Origin: an uncultured Elusimicrobiales bacterium
GTDB lineage: Bacteria > Elusimicrobiota > Elusimicrobia > Elusimicrobiales > Elusimicrobiaceae
DNA length: 64,000 bases
Direction of reading: 5' to 3'
Assembly (NCBI GenBank): GCA_944327085.1
Contig: CALVGG010000002.1
Span: forward strand, 186,001-250,000
Part shown: positions 16,124 to 23,056 of the stretch, piece after piece
Layout of the letters: every line of letters begins with the position of its first letter
Numbering within the stretch: position 1 is the stretch's first letter
Translations under genes and position numbers: made by a program
The notes under the pieces: model-generated
Told to the model about the DNA's origin: nothing
The model's input: only the letters and a program-made list of their open reading frames with translations
The model's database searches: none

Positions 16124-18237
16124 TGAAAAAACTGGCTTGTTTACTGATGGTTTTAATGCTTCTTCCCCGCCCGGTCGGCGGGGAAGAAGTTTCTTTGGCG
16201 CCTTCCCTGCAAATTTATGACCGCTACGGCGTGCCCGTTAGGGGCTATTTGTCCGCCAATCAAACATATTACCGCCCGGTGCCGCTGGCGCAGATATCGC
16301 CCTGGCTGGTGCTGGCGGCGGTAGCGGCGGAAGACAAACGCTTTTTTGTGCACTCCGGGGTGGATTATAAGGCCGTGCTGCGCGCCGCGTGGCAAAACGC
16401 GCTGGCGGGGGAGGTGGTGTCCGGCGCGTCCACCATTACGCAGCAGCTGGCGCGCGTGATAGAGCCGCGCCCGCGCACGTTATGGGGCAAAGCCAAAGAA
16501 GCCTGGAACGCGCTGATGCTGGAGCGCGGCAAAACCAAAGAAGAAATTTTGGAAGAGTATTTTAACTTGCTTGAATTTGGCAATCTGACCCAAGGCGCGC
16601 AGGCGGCGGCTAATTATTATTTCGGTTGTTCGGCGGCGGAACTATCCGTTGCGCAGGCGGCCACCCTGGCGGGGATGATTCAATCCCCCGTGCGTTTTGA
16701 CCCTTCCAAACACCCCCAGGCGGCCAAAAAACGCCGCAACGCCGTATTAAAATTAATGAAGGAAAACGGGTTTATAGACGATAATGTCTACCAAACTGCT
16801 TTAAAGGAACCGCTTACGGTGCAGCCTGCGGTGCGGCCTTTTTCGGCCCCGCATTTTACGCGCTATTTGTCTTCTCTTCTCCCGCCTGATACGGCCGACG
16901 TATACAGCACGCTGGACGCACGCCTGCAAACGCGCGCGGGGGAGATTATCCAAAACCAGCTGGCCAAACTGCAAAGCGAACACGTAACCAACGCCGCCGC
17001 CGTGGTGTTGGATAACCAAACTGGCGGGGTATTGGCTTATGTGGGCTCGGCCGATTTTTATGACCGGGAACATGCCGGGCAGGTGGACGGCGTGCGCTCT
17101 TTGCGCCAGCCGGGTTCCGCCCTAAAGCCCTTTGTATATGCCCTGGGTTTTGAAAAAGATTTTTACCCTTCCGTTTTAATTAAGGATGAGGACACCTTTT
17201 TTGCCGGCGGTTACCGTCCCAGAAATTACGACGGGTCTTTCCACGGTTTTGTAAGCGCGCGGGAGGCGCTGGCCTGCTCTTATAACATCCCCGTGGTAAA
17301 AGTGGCCGAGGCTGTGGGCGTGGCCAATATGCTGGCCGCTTTGCACGGGCTGGGGTTTGATTCTTTATCCCGCCAGGCTGATTTTTACGGGCTCGGGTTA
17401 TCTTTAGGGGCAGGAGAAGTGCGTTTACTGGAGCTGGCCAATGCCTATGCCACCTTGGCGCGCGGAGGGCTTAAAAAGCCCGTTTTGCTTGCGCAAAGCC
17501 CGGCTGTAAGCGGGCCGGGCACGCCCAAGCGGGTGTTTAGCGAGCAGGTGTCTTTTTTGGTAACCGATATTTTGGCCGATAATTCCGCCCGCGCGGCGGC
17601 GTTTGGGTTAAACTCGCCCCTTAACGTGCCGTTTGATATGGCGGCCAAGACGGGTACTTCCAAGGATTACCGCGATAATTTTGCCGTAGGCTATACCCCG
17701 CGCTGGACGATTGCCGTTTGGGCCGGTAATTTTGACGGCTCCCCCATGCGCCGCGTGTCGGGCGTAAGCGGGGCGGCCCCCATTTTGCATGATTTGGCGG
17801 TGTATATGCAGCAGCTCTATCCCAGCCCTTCTTTTAAACGGCCCGAGGGTATTAGCGCCGTTACGGTGTGCGCGCAAAGCGGCCTGCCCGCCGGCAAAAA
17901 TTGCACGCATACGCGGGTGGATTATTTTTTGGAGGGGAGTGTGCCCCCGCAAAAATGCGACGGCAAACACCAGGCTAAAGAGGGGGAAAAAGTAAAAATT
18001 ATTTCTCCTGCCCATAAAGATGTGTTTAAGCTGGATCCTTCCGTACCGCTGGAAAGCCAGCAACTGCATTTTAAGGTTTCGGCCCCGCAGGGCAATGCCT
18101 GCCGCTGGCAGTTAAACGGCCAAACACTTGCGGATACGGGGGCGGATATTTGGTGGCCCCTGCAGGCGGGTAAATTTAACCTGCGGGCGGATTGCCCGGG
18201 CGGGGGGGACAGTATTACTTTTGAAGTACTTCCTTAA
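16123..18237 (+). CDS. pbpC: Penicillin-binding protein 1C (bifunctional transglycosylase/transpeptidase)
   Basis: 704 residues. A signal peptide or anchor is followed by a GT51 glycosyltransferase domain ('VAAEDKRFFVHSGVDYKAVLRA', 'GASTITQQLAR', about 60-220). Next comes a transpeptidase domain with the active-site SALK (Ser332, Lys335), SYN (Ser386) and KTGT (Lys509), and a C-terminal BiPBP-type beta domain (about 620-704, 'IISPAHKDVFKLDP'). It polymerises and cross-links peptidoglycan. PBP1C is the usual partner of bacterial alpha-2-macroglobulin, and the one-base overlap here shows coupled translation. Confidence 0.94.
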   Translation: MKKLACLLMVLMLLPRPVGGEEVSLAPSLQIYDRYGVPVRGYLSANQTYYRPVPLAQISPWLVLAAVAAEDKRFFVHSGVDYKAVLRAAWQNALAGEVVSGASTITQQLARVIEPRPRTLWGKAKEAWNALMLERGKTKEEILEEYFNLLEFGNLTQGAQAAANYYFGCSAAELSVAQAATLAGMIQSPVRFDPSKHPQAAKKRRNAVLKLMKENGFIDDNVYQTALKEPLTVQPAVRPFSAPHFTRYLSSLLPPDTADVYSTLDARLQTRAGEIIQNQLAKLQSEHVTNAAAVVLDNQTGGVLAYVGSADFYDREHAGQVDGVRSLRQPGSALKPFVYALGFEKDFYPSVLIKDEDTFFAGGYRPRNYDGSFHGFVSAREALACSYNIPVVKVAEAVGVANMLAALHGLGFDSLSRQADFYGLGLSLGAGEVRLLELANAYATLARGGLKKPVLLAQSPAVSGPGTPKRVFSEQVSFLVTDILADNSARAAAFGLNSPLNVPFDMAAKTGTSKDYRDNFAVGYTPRWTIAVWAGNFDGSPMRRVSGVSGAAPILHDLAVYMQQLYPSPSFKRPEGISAVTVCAQSGLPAGKNCTHTRVDYFLEGSVPPQKCDGKHQAKEGEKVKIISPAHKDVFKLDPSVPLESQQLHFKVSAPQGNACRWQLNGQTLADTGADIWWPLQAGKFNLRADCPGGGDSITFEVLP

Positions 18238-18299
18238 GCCCGGCTGAATGAACGGATAAAAATATCCGCTTGCCGCCGGCCCGCGCGCGGACTAAAAAT

Positions 18300-18335
18300 A
18301 TAAAACCCCCGGTTTGTATGCCGGGGAATATTTAT
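18300..18335 (+). terminator. Terminator downstream of pbpC
   Basis: Stem CCCCCGG / CCGGGG with loop TTTGTATG and an AT-rich tail. It is slightly imperfect. Confidence 0.65.
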
Positions 18336-18367
18336 TCGTTGGGTAATCGGTCCTCTTTAAACTATGC

Positions 18368-18395
18368 TTGCTTTGTTTTTTTTTTTTGATATAGT
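18368..18395 (+). promoter_or_regulatory. Promoter with a twelve-T spacer upstream of pilin 1
   Basis: TTGCTT (18368-18373) and TATAGT (18390-18395) are separated by 16 bases, of which 18376-18387 are twelve consecutive T. The same arrangement recurs at 26269-26296. Confidence 0.55.
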
Positions 18396-18427
18396 GGGTT
18401 TTGTGTAAAGTATATGGGGGGATATTA

Positions 18428-18994
18428 ATGACGGAAAAAAACGCTGGATTTACGCTTATAGAACTGTTAGTGGTAGTTTTGATTATTGGTATCTTGGCTG
18501 CTATTGCTGTGCCGCAGTATGAAAGAGCGGTGGCCAAAAGCCGGGCCGGGGCTATGTTGCCTTTGGCAAAATCGGTATTAGATGCCCAGCAAGCATTTTT
18601 TATGGCAAACGGAAGATGGGCTACCACATGGGATGAACTAGATGTAGAAATGCCTACCCCTATCAGCACTACTCCGGTTAAGACTTCTTATGATATAGAA
18701 ACCAACTATTGGACCAATGTGAAAGTATATGACCACTTTCAAGCCGGGATACGTATGAATGATGATAAAATTGTGGGAATGGATTTTATTTTAATAGATC
18801 CTACTTATAAAAGTGAATACGGAGGGAAAGGCTTTCGGGTAGGGGTAAATGGCACGTGGGGAATTCCACAAGGCAAGTTGTATTGTTGGGAACATCACCT
18901 CAGTAAAACGCACGGCAGTTTTTGCGAAAAAATGCAAGGACTTAAAGACCCAATACAGCGTTCTTGGCATGGTACTTGGTGGTTAATGGATTAA
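18428..18994 (+). CDS. Type IV pilin-like protein (pilin 1)
   Basis: 188 residues. Leader MTEKNAG is cleaved before Phe by prepilin peptidase, and mature '[28 protein letters not shown]' carries Glu5 and the hydrophobic assembly helix. The globular part is distinct from the other pilins in the window and ends with a Cys pair ('YCWEHH...FCEKM') likely to form the D-region disulphide. I chose the ATG at 18428, with a GGGGG/GGAT ribosome site before it. It is monocistronic with its own promoter and terminator. Base composition is more AT-rich than the surrounding genes. Confidence 0.88.
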   Translation: MTEKNAGFTLIELLVVVLIIGILAAIAVPQYERAVAKSRAGAMLPLAKSVLDAQQAFFMANGRWATTWDELDVEMPTPISTTPVKTSYDIETNYWTNVKVYDHFQAGIRMNDDKIVGMDFILIDPTYKSEYGGKGFRVGVNGTWGIPQGKLYCWEHHLSKTHGSFCEKMQGLKDPIQRSWHGTWWLMD

Positions 18995-18996
18995 TT

Positions 18997-19036
18997 TAAA
19001 AACCCCCGGTTTGCATGCCGGGGGTTTTGGTTTTTC
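18997..19036. terminator. Bidirectional terminator between pilin 1 and glnA
   Basis: Perfect stem AAAACCCCCGG / CCGGGGGTTTT between convergent genes, with T tracts on both strands. Confidence 0.9.
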
Positions 19037-19047
19037 CAAGTCAAAAT

Positions 19048-20400
19048 TTACAGCACGGAAAGATAGCGTTCAATTTCGTAATTGGACACATGGGTGCGGT
19101 AATTATCCCATTCAATATCTTTGTTGGCTATAAACTTTTCAAACGTGTGTTTGCCCAAGGCTTTTTGCACCAGCTTGGAGTTGCGCGTTAAATTGACCGC
19201 TTCGTACAAATATGCAGGCAGGGTTTCTATGCCGCGCGCGGCGCGTTCCTCAGGCGTCATATGAAAGATATTGTCTTCCGTAATGGGCATAACGGGCAGT
19301 TTGTTTTTTATGCCGTCTAGCCCCGCCGCCAACATGACGGAAAATGCCAAATAGGGGTTGCAGGCCGGGTCCGGGAAGCGGCATTCCAAACGCGTGGCAT
19401 TGGGTTTGCCCGCTTTGGCCTGCGGAATGCGCACCAAGGCACTGCGGTTTTTGCGGCCCCAGGCAATATAGGCGGGGGCTTCATAACCCGGTACCAGGCG
19501 TTTGTAGGAGTTTACCCACTGATCCGTAACGGAGCATATTTCCCGCACGTGTTTTAAGATACCGGCAATGTAATGTTTTGCGGTGGAGGAGAGGAAAAGC
19601 TCGTCCTTAGGGTCAAAAAACGCGTTTTTACCGTTGGTAAATAAAGACTGGTGCACATGCATACCGCTGCCGTTTACGCCGGCTATGGGTTTGGGCATAA
19701 AGGTGGCATACATCCCGTTTTTTGCGGCTATTTGTTTTACTACGGTTTTGTAGGTGATTACCTGGTCCGCCATTTTAAGGGCTTCGGCGTAGCGCAGGTC
19801 AATTTCGTGCTGGGAGGGGGCTACCTCGTGGTGGGAATATTCCACGCGTATATTTAGTTTTTCCAGCATCAGCATGGTTTCGCGCCGAACGGCGTAGGAA
19901 GTGTCCAGCGGGATGGTGTCAAAATAGCCGCCGGCGTCCAGCGGGTCGGTATGTTTATCGTCGTGGAAATAAAAATATTCCAGCTCCGGCCCCACCATAA
20001 ACTGGTCAAAGCCGGCTTTTTTCATTTCGGCTAAGTTCTTTTTTAGAATGTAGCGCGGGTCCCCTTCAAACTGTTTGCCCGCCGTGGTTTTAATATCGCA
20101 AAAAAAGCGGGCGATGGGCGCGCCGGTTAAGTCCGGCGGGAAAATTTGAAAGGTGTCCAAATCCGGCAGGGCTACCAGGTCGGACTCATAAATGCGCGCG
20201 AAGCCTTCTACAGAGGAACCGTCAAACCCCATGCCTTCATTTAAAGCGTATTCAAATTCCCGGTGGGATAAAGAAAGGGATTTTAAATTGCCCAAAATAT
20301 CCACAAACCAAAGCTTAATAATTTGGATATTATTAGCATCTGCTTTGGCTAATATTTCTTTAATTTTTTCTTTTTCAGCAGCAGTTCTTTCTATAGGCAT
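19048..20400 (-). CDS. glnA: Glutamine synthetase, type I-alpha
   Basis: Makes glutamine from glutamate, ammonia and ATP. 450 residues, with 'FVDILGNLKSLSL' and 'MGFDGSSVEGFARIYESDL' in the N-terminal beta-grasp, 'VGPELEYFYF', 'HHEVAPSQHEIDL', 'KPIAGVNGSGMHVHQSL' (ATP region), 'APAYIAWGRKNRSALVRIP' and 'RLECRFPDPACNPYLAFS'. The length, and the absence of the insertion and adenylylation Tyr segment found in I-beta enzymes, indicate the I-alpha group, which is regulated by feedback rather than by adenylylation. Single gene with its own promoter; ribosome site AAAGGAGG. Confidence 0.95.
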   Translation of the reverse strand: MPIERTAAEKEKIKEILAKADANNIQIIKLWFVDILGNLKSLSLSHREFEYALNEGMGFDGSSVEGFARIYESDLVALPDLDTFQIFPPDLTGAPIARFFCDIKTTAGKQFEGDPRYILKKNLAEMKKAGFDQFMVGPELEYFYFHDDKHTDPLDAGGYFDTIPLDTSYAVRRETMLMLEKLNIRVEYSHHEVAPSQHEIDLRYAEALKMADQVITYKTVVKQIAAKNGMYATFMPKPIAGVNGSGMHVHQSLFTNGKNAFFDPKDELFLSSTAKHYIAGILKHVREICSVTDQWVNSYKRLVPGYEAPAYIAWGRKNRSALVRIPQAKAGKPNATRLECRFPDPACNPYLAFSVMLAAGLDGIKNKLPVMPITEDNIFHMTPEERAARGIETLPAYLYEAVNLTRNSKLVQKALGKHTFEKFIANKDIEWDNYRTHVSNYEIERYLSVL

Positions 20401-20455
20401 AAGGCCTCCTTTTATGATAGATAAGACGGGTACGTTTTAAAAATCACAAGTTTTT

Positions 20456-20485
20456 ATTATACATCTTTTTAAAAAATAGAGAAGC
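20456..20485 (-). promoter_or_regulatory. Likely glnA promoter
   Basis: Minus-strand TATAAT (20461-20456) preceded after 16 bases by TTCTCT. It is 56 bases before the glnA ATG. The -35 is weak. Confidence 0.45.
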
Positions 20486-20513
20486 ATTTTTTCTGGCTAT
20501 TTTTGCAAAAAAT

Positions 20514-20546
20514 AAAAACCCCCTGCCTAAGCAGAGGGTTTTTTAG
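20514..20546 (-). terminator. Terminator of the Cys-rich repeat protein gene
   Basis: AAAACCCCCTGC / GCAGAGGGTTTTTT stem with one mismatch. Confidence 0.8.
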
Positions 20547-20560
20547 ACGGTAAATAGGGT

Positions 20561-21472
20561 TTAGAAAACTTCGTTTGCGTGCGGGTCACCGCCGTGGTTG
20601 TTGTTTTCCACCGGCTGATATTTGGTTTCCTGTTTAGAAGAACTGCACAGCGTGTTGTAGCCGGTGGCCGCACAGTGCTGGCCAGGGCGTACTTCTTCGC
20701 CGCAGGCGGCGCATGCATTGGCGGCTTTGGCGGCGGCTTTGCATGCGTGTTTTACGCCGTGGTAGCGTTCATCAATGGATAAAGCTTTGCCGCATTTGGG
20801 GCAGACGGCGCTGTCTTCCTGCACATTCTGGGCGGCCGGTTCTTCGTTAGAGGCGCTGCACAAGGTGGTGTAACCGGTGGCCGCACAGTGCTGGCCGGCG
20901 GAGTGGATTTCTTCGCCGCAGGCGGCGCATACGTGGCCGGCGGCTTTGCATTCGTGTTTTACACCGTGGTAGCGTTCGTCAATGGATAAAGCTTTTCCGC
21001 ATTTGGGGCAGACGGCGCTGTCTTCCTGCACATTCTGGGCGGCCGGTTCTTCGTTAGAGGCACTGCACAAGGTGGTGTAACCGGTAGCCGCACAGTGTTG
21101 GCCGGCGGAGTGAATTTCTTCACCGCAGGCGGCGCATACGTGTTTTGCCTGATCTTTTACCGCGGCCACTTTGGCGTGCGGGTCTTTACCCGTGTAGGGA
21201 GAGGGATTGGCGGATTTTCTGGCCTGGGCCGGGGAGGCTTGGCAAATGCCGCCTTTGGCACATTCCTGATGATATTTATCTAAAATGGTTTCCCCGCATT
21301 TGTGGCATTTGGCTTTTTGCTGGGCGCGGGCCTGCATAATGCGTCTTTGCAATACTTTTTCAATTTGCGCATTATCTTTTTTATTGGTTTTCTGTAAAGC
21401 AACCTGGGCTTGGGCACAAACAGCCAGGGTTAACAAACAACACACAGCGATTAAAATTTTATTGGTTTTCAT
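20561..21472 (-). CDS. Exported Cys-rich protein with 69-residue zinc-ribbon-like repeats
   Basis: 303 residues. A signal peptide (about 1-22, ending AQA) is followed by multiple CxxC modules. One unit contains 'CPKCGKALSIDERYHGVKH' and 'CAACGEEIHSAGQHCAATG'. Two copies are almost identical, offset by exactly 69 residues, with diverged copies at both ends ('CHKCGETILDKYHQEC' near residue 57 and 'CAACGEEVRPGQHCAATG' near the C-terminus). Each unit has two CxxC pairs plus His and Cys, as in zinc ribbons. That is unusual for a protein predicted to leave the cytoplasm. A GGRCC box array lies upstream. I do not recognise a named family; metal binding is inferred. Confidence 0.65.
   Translation of the reverse strand: MKTNKILIAVCCLLTLAVCAQAQVALQKTNKKDNAQIEKVLQRRIMQARAQQKAKCHKCGETILDKYHQECAKGGICQASPAQARKSANPSPYTGKDPHAKVAAVKDQAKHVCAACGEEIHSAGQHCAATGYTTLCSASNEEPAAQNVQEDSAVCPKCGKALSIDERYHGVKHECKAAGHVCAACGEEIHSAGQHCAATGYTTLCSASNEEPAAQNVQEDSAVCPKCGKALSIDERYHGVKHACKAAAKAANACAACGEEVRPGQHCAATGYNTLCSSSKQETKYQPVENNNHGGDPHANEVF
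20740..21150. repeat. In-frame tandem duplication, 207-base unit
   Basis: The stretch from about 20747 recurs 207 bases later from 20954 with only scattered single-base differences (for example GCTTTGCCGC at 20784 against GCTTTTCCGC at 20991). The period equals 69 codons, so the duplication keeps the frame and looks recent. Confidence 0.9.
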
Positions 21473-21534
21473 ATAGCCTCCGTAATTTGGTACTGCTTAT
21501 ACCACTAATATAAATATTTGTTTGTTTTTTGTGT

Positions 21535-21590
21535 AGGGTCTTTGGGCCTAGGCCTTTTGGCATTTTGGACCTACTGCCAGGCTGGGCCCT
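21535..21590. promoter_or_regulatory. GGRCC box array 1 (long form), upstream of the Cys-rich protein gene
   Basis: Boxes begin at 21536 (GGGTC), 21544 (GGGCC), 21567 (GGACC) and 21584 (GGGCC), so spacing is 8, 23 and 17. The second and third boxes are followed by TA. It lies about 63-118 bases before the start of the Cys-rich gene. Confidence 0.6.
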
Positions 21591-21606
21591 GCCTAACCCC
21601 TATAAA

Positions 21607-21635
21607 TAAAAACCCCCGGTTTGTACCGGGGGGTG
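21607..21635 (-). terminator. Terminator of the GREG-repeat protein gene
   Basis: Stem CCCCCGG / CCGGGGG around TTTGTA, with A tract on the plus strand (T tract on the minus strand). Confidence 0.8.
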
Positions 21636-21637
21636 AA

Positions 21638-22147
21638 TTATAAAGCTTGCAAACGGCCGGGTTCGGAAAGGCGTTCTATGACGGATTTTTCTTTTTTGGG
21701 CTGGGGTTTTGCCGGCTGTTTCTTTTCTTCTTTTTTATTTTCTTTTACTTCTTGGCGTTTTTCTTTTAAGCTGTTTACGGTGTTGCCCAGCTGCATCATG
21801 TGGCCTTCTCTTCCCATTAAATAAAAGGGGACAACGCTGTCCTTCTTGGTTTGTTTAGGTTTGGCGGCCTGTTTTTTTACTTCTTGCTTTTTGGCCTCCA
21901 ACGCGCGGTGCTGTAGGATGGATTCGGTCAGTTTGCTCAGGTCCATCATGCGGCCTTCGCGCCCCTGCACATAAAAAGGCTGAGGCTGTTTGGAAGGGGA
22001 AGCGGAATCTTTAGTAATTTTAAAATCAGGCCATTTCAGTTCCATTTTGGAACCTTCCGGGCCGGGCACTCTTTGGGCAAAGGCGGCTTGCCCTGCCAAC
22101 AAGCATACGGCGGCGGATATGAGGGTAACGGCGGTTTTTAAGTTCAT
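21638..22147 (-). CDS. Exported basic protein with two GREG-MM repeats
   Basis: 169 residues with a signal peptide (about 1-24, ending AFA). Two repeats follow: 'PFYVQGREGRMMDLSKLTESI' and 'PFYLMGREGHMMQLGNTVNSL', each succeeded by a Lys/Glu/Gln-rich, probably coiled stretch. The very end is 'SVIERLSEPGRLQAL'. No family is recognised. The combination of a conserved 12-residue motif and low-complexity charged linkers suggests a scaffold or binding protein in the periplasm. It shares an upstream region, containing a GGRCC array, with the divergent clpP gene. Confidence 0.6.
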   Translation of the reverse strand: MNLKTAVTLISAAVCLLAGQAAFAQRVPGPEGSKMELKWPDFKITKDSASPSKQPQPFYVQGREGRMMDLSKLTESILQHRALEAKKQEVKKQAAKPKQTKKDSVVPFYLMGREGHMMQLGNTVNSLKEKRQEVKENKKEEKKQPAKPQPKKEKSVIERLSEPGRLQAL

Positions 22148-22206
22148 GTGTTCGTTTCTCCTTTCTTAATATATAAATACTTTAAAAGTTTTTTTAAATT
22201 TGCACC

Positions 22207-22238
22207 AGGGTCAAAAGGCCTAAGCTGATGCTGGGCCT
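22207..22238. promoter_or_regulatory. GGRCC box array 2 (short form), between the GREG gene and clpP
   Basis: Boxes begin at 22208 (GGGTC), 22216 (AGGCC, followed by TA) and 22233 (GGGCC), spacing 8 and 17. It ends three bases before a TTGATA that may be the clpP -35 box. Confidence 0.6.
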
Positions 22239-22240
22239 AT

Positions 22241-22271
22241 TTGATACATTGGATGTAAAATTTACTACAAT
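22241..22271 (+). promoter_or_regulatory. Probable clpP promoter, near-leaderless
   Basis: TTGATA (22241-22246) and TACAAT (22266-22271). The -10 box ends eight bases before the ATG and no ribosome site is visible. The 19-base spacer is long. Confidence 0.4.
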
Positions 22272-22279
22272 AAATACAT

Positions 22280-22870
22280 ATGATTATACCTACAATTATT
22301 GAAAAGAACGTCGGTTACGACATTTTTTCCCGCCTGCTTAAGGACCGTATTATCTTTGTGGGCGGGCGCGAAGGCGAAGTGGATACCGCCAGCGCGAATA
22401 TGATTATCGCCCAGCTTTTGTATTTGGACGCGGAAGACTCCCAGCGGGAAATTAACCTTTATATTAATTCCCCCGGCGGTATGGTAACGGCGGGCCTAGC
22501 TATTTATGATACCATGCAGTTTATCAAAGCCCCCATCACCACCATTTGCATGGGCCAAGCCATGAGCTTTGGCGCCGTGCTGTTGGCGGCCGGTTCCAAG
22601 GGGCGGCGCTATGCGCTGCCGCATTCGCGCATTATGATACACCAGCCGCTTATTTGGGGCGGCGGTATTTCCGGCCAGGTAACGGATATTGAAATTGAAG
22701 CACGTGAACTGCACGACAATAAAGAACACCTGTTGGATATTTTGGCCAAACACACCGGCCAGCCGAAAGAAAAAATCCGCCAGGACAGCGAACGCAACTA
22801 CTATCTTTCCGCCCAGGAAGCCAAAGAATACGGCATTATTGACGAAGTGCTTACCCTGCGCGATAAATAG
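22280..22870 (+). CDS. clpP: ATP-dependent Clp protease proteolytic subunit
   Basis: ClpP forms the 14-subunit proteolytic chamber used by ClpX/ClpA. 196 residues, normal length: '[32 protein letters not shown]', '[23 protein letters not shown]', the nucleophile Ser96 in '[15 protein letters not shown]', the catalytic His121 in 'RIMIHQPL', and an Asp near 169. The nucleophile elbow is MSF rather than the usual ASM/AAS. Lon follows after its own regulatory region, so two main cytoplasmic proteases are neighbours but separately transcribed. Confidence 0.95.
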   Translation: MIIPTIIEKNVGYDIFSRLLKDRIIFVGGREGEVDTASANMIIAQLLYLDAEDSQREINLYINSPGGMVTAGLAIYDTMQFIKAPITTICMGQAMSFGAVLLAAGSKGRRYALPHSRIMIHQPLIWGGGISGQVTDIEIEARELHDNKEHLLDILAKHTGQPKEKIRQDSERNYYLSAQEAKEYGIIDEVLTLRDK

Positions 22871-22892
22871 TCCGTCCTTATCAACCCATTAC

Positions 22893-22925
22893 ACCCCGGC
22901 TTATATAAAAGGCCGGGGTTTTTTA
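22893..22925 (+). terminator. clpP terminator
   Basis: Stem ACCCCGGC / GCCGGGGT followed by T6, with a partly paired TTATATAAAA loop. Confidence 0.88.
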
Positions 22926-22935
22926 GGTCTAATGC

Positions 22936-22970
22936 AAAATTAGCAGGCTTGCCTTATGTTTGCTAATTTT
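22936..22970 (+). promoter_or_regulatory. CIRCE-shaped inverted repeat (operator candidate) at the lon promoter
   Basis: AAAATTAGCA (22936-22945) and TGCTAATTTT (22961-22970) are a perfect ten-base inverted repeat with 15 bases between. The core TTAGCA-N15-TGCTAA has exactly the geometry of CIRCE, the HrcA operator (TTAGCACTC-N9-GAGTGCTAA), but the inner CTC/GAG bases differ (GGC/GTT). The right arm overlaps the predicted -35 box. Confidence 0.6.
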
Positions 22971-22988
22971 ATGGGAATTTGATAAAAT
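22960..22988 (+). promoter_or_regulatory. lon promoter
   Basis: TTGCTA (22960-22965), 17-base spacer, TAAAAT (22983-22988). Start of transcription is expected near 22995, giving a leader of about 60 bases that contains a CCGCGCG / CGCGCGG hairpin (23003-23029). Confidence 0.6.
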
Positions 22989-23056
22989 GATTATGTAATC
23001 TCCCGCGCGTGGGGGTAAAACCGCGCGGTTTATGAAAGGTTTTATCAGGAGAAAAC

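Noticed and set aside
20740-21150. Tandem repeat considered as a CRISPR array
   Set aside because: The unit is 207 bases, contiguous, protein-coding and in frame, with no spacers.
22936-22970. Repeat before lon considered as a second clpP terminator
   Set aside because: clpP already has a strong terminator, the repeat is AT-rich with a 15-base loop and no T run, and it overlaps the lon promoter.
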